From: Oikopleura dioica
Taxonomy: Eukaryota > Chordata > Appendicularia > Copelata > Oikopleuridae
Length of the DNA: 64,000 nucleotides
Assembly: GCA_907165135.1 (NCBI GenBank)
Contig: OU015568.1
Coordinates: forward strand, 8,688,501 to 8,752,500
Reading direction: 5' to 3'
The position numbers were made by a program, and so were the translations under genes. The notes under the pieces were generated by a model. That model was not told where the DNA came from. It saw only the letters and a program-made list of their open reading frames with translations, and did no database searches. Shown piece by piece: positions 55,340 through 64,000 of the stretch. Every line of letters starts with the position of its first letter. Within the stretch, counting starts at the first letter, position 1.

Positions 55340-57480
55340 TCGCCACTAAAACTGCTGAATCACCCGAGCGAAGCCAGAAAAACTAAAAATAAAAGAAATT
55401 TGAAATAAAGAAGTTTTATCTTTTGATCTTATAAGAGAGATACGAAGAAATAAATTAGTAAAGAAGGTTGAATAAGAGATTTAAAAGAAGATTTTGGAGA
55501 AAATAATCCAACTAAGAAAAAAATAATTTCATCATGACCTAGGTAATAAATGAATTCAATAAAATAATATATTTCCTAAAGAAAATCTAAATTATATAGT
55601 AAAATGAAGCTTTCTGTGTATTGATATAATAAAATGAGTTGTTTACTGCTGTAAAAATGCATATTTTTGGATCATTTTTGCGGTTAAAATCATATTAAAG
55701 TCAGAAAATAGCTTTTTCTGACTAAATATCGTTGAAAATTTAAAGATTTTTTTACAAAAAAAGTTCAGAAAGAATAAATTTGGACAAAAATTCCGCGGTG
55801 CTCCACAAAATCTGGGTCTAGTGCGATTTCGCGGCATTAAATTTACATCAGGCGTGTAATTTATGCGCGGCGGAACATATGGAAAGTGAGCGTAATATAA
55901 ATTCTTATCCCCCAATGTTCTTTACTGTATGATCATTCAAACACGTGATCGATTTTCCAAAAGTGCTTTTTTCGCTTGGAGTCTCCAATCTTTCAAGTTT
56001 CGAAGTAAGGAGCAACACGGAAATAATTAAAGAAAAACGCGCCGTGGACCCAAGCCAAAAAAGCGCGGAAAAGGGACAAAAGGAGCCAAATTTTCAAGAA
56101 AAGAAAATTAACAGGTCCTCAAAAAATGAGGAAAATGAAAGTTACGACTTTAGCAAACTTTCTCTATCTGGCATATTTTCACTCTAGTTTCAGTTGTAAA
56201 TATTCTTGATAGAAATTATAGATTTTTGCGTTAGATGAAATATGCGCTGAGGAATTTGTATTCTCAAGTCAGCATAAAAAAAGGTTGTTTGTGCAGACTT
56301 CTTATTTACAATTATTTATGTCTTGGTGTCCAATTTTACGCTCGAATTCAGTTCATTCTCGCTTCGTATTTTCTATTTCGTCCCCTTACCAAATTTGGCG
56401 AATTCCATTCAACTTACAGCATTGGTGATTACTATTGGTAATACATATTTGTCCATGTGAATAATCACATTTTTTATCGCCATCGTAACTTTAAAAATGG
56501 ACCGAGAGAGTTGTAATTGACCACAAATTCGAAAGCAAATCCACCAAAAAAAGAATCCTTCTACAGAGAAACGAATCGGTAAAAGATAGAAGAAAAGACA
56601 GAGGGGAAACATGAAAACCGGCGGCTAGGGGTTGTCGCTTTGATCTTGATTATTTTACGGCGCCGCGCTCTTTTATTTTTATAACTTTTTTCTGTCAGAC
56701 TTTTTTTCTGTCGGTCTGCTTGTCAAAACGCGTTTTTGAATTTTTAAATTTTGAATCATCTTCCATTTTTCATAAATTTTATTCTTCGTCAGTGAACAAT
56801 CACAAAACGACTTTGGGAAAAAAGGCGATAAAAATTGTTTAACTTGGAACAAGCTAAAGCTCAACTGCTGTTGTAGAGTCTCAATCAATGTAGACATTCA
56901 GGTGTCGATAAAACGCCGAAACATGGTCCATTTGAGTGATTTTGAACGAAAGACCGAAATGCGGCCGATTTTGAATATAAACAAAACACGCGTGGATCTC
57001 TCATAAAGCAGCTTGGTTTTCGTTGTGTATTAAACTTGCTCACAATCGTTTTACTTGAGTGTTTCTTTGATTTATGATAAGCTTGAGCTCAGCGGTTTTT
57101 CTCATGACTCCGCTGAAACTGTTTTTATCGCAATATTAATTTAAAAGCTTTGATTTGAAATAATAGCTTTCTATTTTCAGAAAAGTCTATTCCTTATCGT
57201 AGCATATGTGACATATTGTGTCTCATCTTTTTTTTCATTCGACATTTAGTGACTTTCTGACATTGGCCCTGTAAATAACAGATTGGCCTGTCGCATTTGA
57301 GGATGTGTTTAATTATCAATTTAAAAGCTCGCCGGGCTGAATTATTAACGCATTTTGCGAAAATTTCGCTGCCAAAAATCGATTCGCGATTCGAAAAAAA
57401 AATGTCAAAAACAGAATCAATAGCGCCTTCAACAAAAGGGCTTATCCTGTTTTAAGTCAAGAACACGCCCCTCCACACGA
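55340..57480. other. A/T-rich stretch, no gene seen
   Basis: Only short, low-complexity open frames on both strands (for example 55643-55915 minus). No splice-consistent exon chain was found. Confidence 0.45.
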
Positions 57481-57524
57481 AAATACTTAATAAGCTCATA
57501 AATACTCTTTTCGCGCGAGTTTGG

Positions 57525-57532
57525 TATAAAAG
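57525..57532 (+). promoter_or_regulatory. TATA box, probable promoter of the MRL gene
   Basis: TATAAAAG in front of a G/C-richer stretch with CAGCAGCAGTCAG and a CACGTG E-box near 57640. It lies about 570 bp before the MRL start on the same strand, so the 5' UTR would be long or spliced. Confidence 0.4.
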
Positions 57533-58102
57533 TGCGTCTGGAATTCGCTAGCGTCTTTGAGCGCAGCGCCGAAGGATTATAAGCTGGATCATCCGGCTCA
57601 GCAGCAGTCAGTAGAAAAGTAGCAGTAGTCAGAAATCACGTGCGCCGCTCTCATTATGTCTGAGTATTTATGTAGCAACACGATTTTGTGAGCAACTTTA
57701 TTGTTATGTAAAGTTTTTCTGTTCCTTGTACAATGTACAATAGGCTTCCGGAATTTAATCCTGCTTTTACTTAGTTAGGGTCTTATAGAGAAGGTCTCAG
57801 CGACTGTGGGAAAAATACTCAATATTGTAAAGCTGGCTTTTCAAGATTATTACCATTCAGATGTTCAAAATACTGCGGTTATACTGTCTTTTTTACTATT
57901 GGTTAGTTATTAATTTATCTGTAATAAAAGCAAGATGGGAAAGCCGCAGTCATTTGAACCTCTGAATCGTCAGACTTCAAGGCTCAAGATAGCCTCAATT
58001 ATCAATTAATCACTCATTCAATTTTTGAGTGGAACCTCAAACAGAATCCCTCTTTCTTTCATATATCACCTCTTCTAACAAAGAGTTAAAGAGTGAATTA
58101 AA

Positions 58103-61100
58103 ATGGCGTGTTCAGATGCAGCAGAATCGAATATGGATGCGCTAGACGATTTACTGAACGACCTGAATGCGGTCACCCGTGAACTTGGATTCGATACGAG
58201 TCCTTCTGAACCTGCTTCGAGCACTTCTGTGACTTCTGAGAAATCCTCCGTCTCCGCTGAAAGCGGCCTCGGCCTCTCCAATGACTTGTCCAATGATTTC
58301 CAAACGATCAAGAAGGTCACGCCGCCTAAACCGCCCAAGTTACAACAAAAGCCACCCGACTCATCCTATTCTGAGGTAAGAAATCCCAAGCAAAAATCCC
58401 AATTACAACCCCCACTCAATCTTCTTATGAGCGACCATAAAACCACAAACTTGTCAAATTTATTGGATTATCGGTGATGTTGCCAGTTGGGTAGCGAGTT
58501 GCCTGACAGGTGTGGCTCGTGAATTTTTGATAAGTCCCGATTTGTTGATTTTTTTGTCTTCAAAGAAAAATATGAATGAATGTTATAGGGAACGTATAAT
58601 GATGGCCTGGACCAGATTATGAACTCCCTCAACTCATTGGGCTCCGATTTGAACCCCGAGAAACCGAAAGAACCTGAAAAACAAACTCCGCCAAGAAAAA
58701 AATCGTCAGAAATGATCAATAGATTGGTTACGACGCCGCCTAAAGTTCAAACTGCGAAGAGGGTGAGTTTCCGATCGTCAGCTGAAATCGAGGAAAACGA
58801 GTTCAACTCTTTCCCGAGTAAGGCTCCCGAAGTCGGAAAGCTCCCAAAACCAGGGCTGCCCCCGCAAATTCTCCAATCAGCTGGAGCATCGCCGCAAAAA
58901 CCCCCAGTCCGACCAAGATTACAACAAGTTTTGCCTCCACCGCCAAACACGCCTAAGGCGAGCGTATCGAGCACGGGCAGTTCCGACTCGCTGAAAATGC
59001 CTCCTCCGCCGCCTAAATTTCCTCCTCCCGCGCTGACGCCTCCTGTAACGGCGAGACCGAGTGAGAAAGTGATGTTCGACGGGCCGTCGGATCATCAAAG
59101 GATACCACCGTTTGCCGAGACGCCAACTATTTTGCGCAATCGTCAATACATCCCGCCTGAGAAGAAAGCTGAGATTAATCAACATCAAGTCCAAGTTCCT
59201 TCTCAGCCCACTGCTGAAAAGCCGACCACCCAACCGATGCATCCGGAAGTAAACAACTTCATGGAGAAAATCAAGGTATTGAATGAGACAAAAATTTGCA
59301 CTAGAAACGATTAGACTCACTTATTCTTGCATTTCGAGCTAGCATTCAGAATGCTGCATTCTTTTGTGGGTGAAGAATAAGTTTGATCTTTGGATTTTTG
59401 AGCACTCAAAACATCAGTTTGAAAAAAAAGAATCCAAAGGGCTAAAGCGCCCTCCTTCTGTCAGCCAATCAGAAGTTGCGGCTATCTTCTTTTGATTGGT
59501 TGAGAGAACGAGGGCGCTTATGTCCAGAAATTTAATTTTGATCCATGAGCTCTCAAAACTGATTTGAAATAATAATTATTATCGACCTCGATAAACGGCT
59601 GACTTACTAATGATCTAACTGTGCAGGGCATCGCAGTACTGACGTCGGATCAATCAAGTGACGGAGACGACGTTGACCCGTTGCCCCCCTTCGTCAGCTT
59701 GAGCTGCTCGGCAGGGCATAATGTTGTGGCTGATAAGAAGTCGTCTCCCGCTGTGTCTGTCAATACAGACTTCAGCAGGGACTCGGGTTTCTCGACGGAC
59801 ACGACGTTTCCCTCTCCTCCTCCACAGCTGAAACCAGTTAATCCTTATGAGGTGCTGAATGTTGTTCAATGTCTACTAACTTATTAAAAATCAAATTAAC
59901 ATGTGATTGTCCTGGATGTTTGAACATTCTATTTATGGGATTTTAAAATGCCTTCCTAGGCTGCTGAGCACGTGAGAATTTTCTCCGGCGAAGGGAGTTA
60001 CAAACTGATCCCAGTCGAAAAGGGCATGTCCGTGCGATATATCACCCAGCTTATGGCGGAAAAGCACCGAGTCAGGCTGACGGCAAAACATTCGCTGCTT
60101 GAATACAATCCGGAATTGGCTACGGAGCGTATTTTAGAAGAGCATGAAAATGTTTGTGAGGTAAGATCTGCTTCTTTTGCCTCATTCTTTACCAATTTTC
60201 AAGGTGATTCAAAACTGGGAACAAACACCTTGTGAGATTCATTTCCTCGAGCGAAAGGACAAGTGGCTCCTGTTTTCCAATCCACAGGTAACTTTATCCT
60301 TTTATTGTCCCGAGTAACAAGCTAATTACAGGTAATCCTCGAGCGAAAGCAAGCCCAAGGCCAGCCCAGTAGAGAAGAGCGACACAAAATCCTCCAAAGA
60401 TGGTTCCCCGATCGTGGCGGCTTCAACTACCCGGGGTACGATGGCCAGAGCGTTGTGCGAGACACTGTTTATTACAAAAACGACGCTAAGGATAAATGGA
60501 ACAAGAAATATATTGAGCTTCGAGGTCATAAACTGCTTATTTTCAAGGTAAAAAATGATTTCGAAATACAGTTCTACAAAGTCTCCTTCAGAAAGAATCA
60601 GCTCGCGAAAAAGCGCCAGAGGAAATCGTCGATCTTCAAGCAATGCTCCTATTCCGAGGCGTCGAATGGAAGTCAAAGTTCAAGGCGCCTCTAGCAAATG
60701 GCTTCGCAGTTCGACATCCGAAAGTGACAAAGATGAACAAATCTAACAACCCAAACGAGCGCATTCGCTTCTTCGCTGTCGAAGATCAACTTGACGAGCT
60801 CAAGGTAACTCCATTTTTTACGAAAACAAAATTGTGACCGTGAACTTTTCAGTGGATCACGGCGTTACGACTCGCAAAACTTGGCCTAAAGATGATCGAA
60901 AATTACAGAAATACGATCTCGACCGTGGAGAGGCCATCGTCATTATTGTCGCTACGTCCGCCCTCGTTTGGCCCACTTCCGGTGTCGAATTCGAGACCCA
61001 ACAGCTTGGAGACACTCCAAGTTGATGGCCTCCAATCGGTGAGAGCTTTTACAAAACGCGTAATTCTTATTACACACGCAACATTTTGATCTCACTAAAT

Positions 61101-61664
61101 TAACAAAAAAAAATACAATTAAAACATTTCCGTAGTCGCCGAAAAAGCCAGCTCCTCCATCGATGCCTCCGACTGGCCAAGTCCATCAAGCAATAATGCA
61201 TCCGCCTCCCGCTCAAAACCTCCCCCAAGCTCCCAAACCCCAGCAACCGCAATTAACTCTCCATCGACCACCTCCAATGACAAATTTCTACAACGACTCA
61301 AACCCAAACCAAGCTCCGGCAAGTCCACTCCGCCGTGGCGATTTTCCACCTCCACCTCCATTCATCTCCCAGATCAAACAGCTGTCAAGCCAAGTGCACG
61401 AACAAGGCGATCAATCGAATCGCTCTATTGGCTTTGATTTGCCTCCACCGCCACCGGAACTGATGGTGCAAGCGGCTCGATCATCGAAGGTTTGACTCAC
61501 TTTCTAGTCAAAAACTGAACTATTTTTATAGATGAATGGAAGTGCTACTCTTCCGACTCCCCCTCGTGGTGCTCGACCTCCTCCACCGGTAAGCAAAAAA
61601 TCCTAGAACCGACTTTCATCTCTATTTTCAGAGGAGGAATCCCAACACTCGACTTCACCACTGA
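58103..61664 (+). CDS. MRL adaptor (MIG-10/RIAM/lamellipodin family)
   Basis: Eleven exons: 58103-58375, 58589-59275, 59627-59851, 59960-60160, 60204-60287, 60332-60547, 60592-60804, 60853-61038, 61136-61489, 61532-61588, 61632-61664. All junctions are in phase 0; 842 residues. The N-terminal MDALDDLLNDLNAVTRELGF resembles the talin-binding helix of RIAM. Long Pro-rich stretches (PPPPPKFPPP) fit Ena/VASP or SH3 binding. The RA domain has VRIFSGEGSYKLIPVEKGMS and LEYNPELATERILEEHENV; the PH domain has KWNKKYIELRGHKLLIF to WITALRLAKLGLKMI. A second Pro-rich tail follows. The RA-PH pair with Pro-rich flanks defines this family, which links Ras/Rap GTPases and phosphoinositides to actin assembly and integrin activation at the membrane. 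Which vertebrate member it matches best is not decided. Confidence 0.85.
59445..59519. repeat. Imperfect hairpin in MRL intron 2
   Basis: AAGCGCCCTCCTTCTGTCAG and CCAATCAGAAG face GATTGGTTGAGAG and CGAGGGCGCTT across a short loop. It may be a small MITE. Confidence 0.5.
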
Positions 61665-62526
61665 TGACTCATGTTCTTGCTATGTTCATTCCAGCTGTGC
61701 TTCAAAATTCTTCAATGACTCCTCCTCTCCACTACTACTGTCTAAGTTCGCCTTTACTTTTATCTCTATCTCCCTCAACGATGATGATGCTATCAAAGAA
61801 AGATCCCGACCAACTTCCTTTTCCTTGCTCCCTCTCATTTCCAAAGACTCCAACTTTACGTTTTTCAAAGACAAATAATATTTCAACTGCACTTTCTCTT
61901 GCAACAAAGCTACTACTGTAATTATATTAATATTGAAGCTATCAAATGTCGTCTTTTTACATTCAAAAATAGAAAAAAAAGTCAATTTATTTAACAGGTG
62001 GTTTTATAAATAGTTTCTTGCATTGAGTGACAGATATTTTGTCCTTCCGGCTTTTTGATCAAACTTTTGTTTCGCGATGATTTCCTTCAACTTCTTCAGC
62101 GAGCTATAAACTGTAAAGCGACAAGACTTGACTAGAAATCATACTTTGATAGTTCGTCCATTCGATACGATTTCATCGACTGTTTATTCTCAACTAAAGA
62201 GCATAATCCTTTGAAAGCAAAAACAGGAAAGTTACTAACAAGGGCTTCGTAAATGATCTGTGTACTTTTTAGTTATGAAATTCAGAAGCCCAAACAATCA
62301 CGTGATTCAGCAAAAACGACTGAACTTATCAGTTGAACTAAATAAACAAACTTCATCCGCGGAAATAAGAAGTTCCTGCGACCAGATGATTCTCTTTAGA
62401 TTTGAATTAGGGAGACAGAAAAAAGAGTCTTGGAGTCTTCAAAGTTTGCATTTTTAATGAGAAATACAATGGCAACTCAAGCACTGCAAAAACCGCAGAT
62501 GACAAAATATACCTTAGAAAAAGTCT
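61665..62526. other. 3' UTR of the MRL gene and intergenic DNA
   Basis: C/T-rich for about 200 bp and then A/T-rich. No further exon was recognised on either strand. Confidence 0.4.
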
Positions 62527-62532
62527 TTTATT
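62527..62532 (-). terminator. Poly(A) signal (minus strand) of the vWA gene
   Basis: TTTATT on the plus strand, 53 bp beyond the vWA stop codon. Confidence 0.45.
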
Positions 62533-62584
62533 TATCCAGAATATCTTAATATTATTAGAAAAGCGGTGAGGTTAGGGTTAGAAG

Positions 62585-63403
62585 CTACCGAAACTCGCGG
62601 ATGATCTCTTCCAGCGCTTGCTTCATTTCGATATCGAATCTTCCAGTGAATACTTTTTTGTAGTTTTCGGGTTTTGATGCAAGCTCGTTTTTAATAAAAT
62701 CATCCTCGAGATCATGATATTCGTTTGGCCGGACGATAATTGGATAGACTTCGTAATTTTCTCGGTTGACTTTCGCTATCTGAAGAATATTATAAGCACT
62801 TGATTTTCATGGTTATTCTAACATGAGATTTTTCTCCAGTTTTGCCGCCAAAAGCACTTTGTAGGGTGAGAATGTCCCATTCTTCGTCGGAAACGATGAT
62901 CATCGAGCGTTTTCTTTGGTATTTTGTTTGAATTGCTTCCTCGAACTTGCCTTCGATGAAGTTTCCTTTGATATTGAGATCCTGAAGGCATAAGAAAAGC
63001 TGTCCGTTTCCATCTAGACCATCATCGTAAAAGATCTGTGGATAAATATTATACCGAGTATTATCGAGCAATCATGACTTACAGTTCTTTCAGCCGCTTC
63101 AAGAGTGCACGGTTCAATTTCAATTTTATAATGCATGAGGCCATCTTCCGTCAATCCTCCGCTTCCAGGTTCGTAGCAATGTTCAAGCTGTTTGATGCCC
63201 GAGAACTGCACCATCGTAAAAGTAGCTCTGTCGTCACCAAGTCTTTCTCGCAGACCAGGCAGCAGTACTCGATCAATCATCCTTTGGGTAGCAGTGAAAG
63301 CTTCTGCTCCGTCTACTTTTCCATCCACGCAGACTTTGTTGTTGTAAGAATCTGACCCGTCGACGAGGACGATGATATCATGGAAGATTTTTGGTCTCCT
63401 CAT
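62585..63403 (-). CDS. von Willebrand factor A-domain protein, intracellular-looking
   Basis: Exons 63403-63083, 63035-62823 and 62779-62585, all phase 0; 242 residues. IIVLVDGSDSYNN holds the D-x-S-x-S metal-site motif at residues 15-19. RATFTMVQFSG and SMIIVSDEEWDI are the following core strands. The whole protein is one vWA fold with a charged C-terminal helix (ALEEIIREFR). No signal peptide is seen after the first ATG, and an in-frame TGA lies upstream, so a secreted form is unlikely from this start. The partner and pathway cannot be read from sequence. Confidence 0.7.
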
Positions 63404-63621
63404 CGCGTTACAGCGACTTTTCAAGGGTCAAACAGTATCAACGGAGACTGGAAAAAGGCTTGAATTATCAATTTGTTGTTGAGTTTATCTTCCTTTCTCT
63501 TATTCAATAGGCGTGGTAAATATTCAAAACGAGAATAAGTTCATATTTTATATTCTTCTGCACTCTACCCATAAGCTTTCTTATCCAAAATTCATTTCTC
63601 TCAGACAGTCAGTCTCCTGTT

Positions 63622-63808
63622 TTACCCCTTCCTTTGGAGGTGGATATCTTCAATGACTGCTTTTGTGACTGTAGTCATGTGGGCTTCAAATCTCAATCTA
63701 AAGGTCTAACTTAGAAAATATTAAAAAAAACTCTTGAATTTACTCGGCAGCGACTGAGACTTGAGCATTTTCTAGGCAAATAGTTCTTCTTGGCATTTCC
63801 TTGACCTT
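63622..63808 (-). CDS. 3' end of an unrecognised gene
   Basis: Two exons, 63808-63744 and 63697-63622, read KVKEMPRRTICLENAQVSVA, then AELRFEAHMTTVTKAVIEDI, ending HLQRKG and a stop. The 46-bp intron (GTAAAT to TTTAG) fits in phase 2. The upstream exon is preceded by TTTTTCAAG. Earlier exons were not identified in 63809-64000 and may lie outside the window. An internal ATG would give only 44 residues. I do not recognise the family. Confidence 0.45.
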
Positions 63809-64000
63809 CTTGAAAAAATTGGAAAAAGTTGATAATTAGAAAAGATCCGACGCTGTCACCCGCTTTTACAGCTACCGTTCCTAATCATCAAGAGCGAAGA
63901 TGATTGTCTATTAGAATTTATTAGGTACGCATAAGCAGATTTTAAAATTGAAGTTTAATTGCTTCATCAACTCTCCCACAGCTATATGGGCACTTGTCTA

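Noticed and set aside
55643-55915. 90-residue minus-strand ORF as a gene
   Set aside because: A/T-driven composition, no splice or poly(A) support, no recognisable domain.

Overview
The window reads as nuclear DNA of an animal, most likely an appendicularian tunicate (Oikopleura-like). The grounds are very short introns (34-60 bp is common), one intron that only fits as GA-AG, tightly packed genes with 74 bp between two of them, and a titin with the A-band super-repeat order known from chordates. The organism is an inference; no marker gene proves it.

Layout. 1-2.5 kb: 3' end of a HYDIN-like axonemal gene (+). 2.7-3.2 kb: a TTAA-flanked inverted-repeat element. 4.25-6.74 kb: a deoxynucleoside kinase (+) with two alternative, homologous substrate-site exons. 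7.1-7.7 kb: GET1/WRB (+). 7.8-16.8 kb: WDR19/IFT144 (+), whose coding sequence is interrupted by a 4.76-kb hAT-like element carrying about 71 copies of a 55-bp palindromic repeat, and which also has six single-base frameshifts. 17.05-20.16 kb: an A1CF/RBM46/RBM47-type RNA-binding protein (-). 20.8-21.0 kb: a small membrane protein (-). 21.6-48.2 kb: a stand-alone A-band titin (-), about 8,820 residues, nearly all in one 26.1-kb exon. 48.8-52.5 kb: a tandem duplication holding two scramblase-like genes (-), with a fold-back element in the second copy. 52.46-53.98 kb: a Tctex1-domain dynein light chain (+) with a second hAT-like element in its last codons. 54-57.5 kb: no gene seen, several inverted-repeat elements. 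58.1-61.7 kb: a MIG-10/RIAM/lamellipodin (MRL) gene (+). 62.6-63.4 kb: an intracellular-looking vWA protein (-). 63.6-63.8 kb: the 3' end of an unrecognised gene (-).

Functional themes. HYDIN, IFT144 and the Tctex1 light chain are ciliary or axonemal. dNK, GET1 and WDR19 lie head to tail on one strand with short gaps and acceptor-like sites before their starts, which would fit a trans-spliced operon. The titin has exactly six 7-domain (D-zone) and three and a fraction 11-domain (C-zone) super-repeats but no Z-disc, PEVK, kinase or M-band part; it starts and stops inside FN3 domains, and near its N-terminus it has domains inserted inside other domains.

Quality note. Eight apparent one-base deletions were found, seven of them in A/T runs. 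Two are in titin and six in WDR19. They may be assembly errors, so frames across them are inferred from family conservation. All exon boundaries were read by eye.
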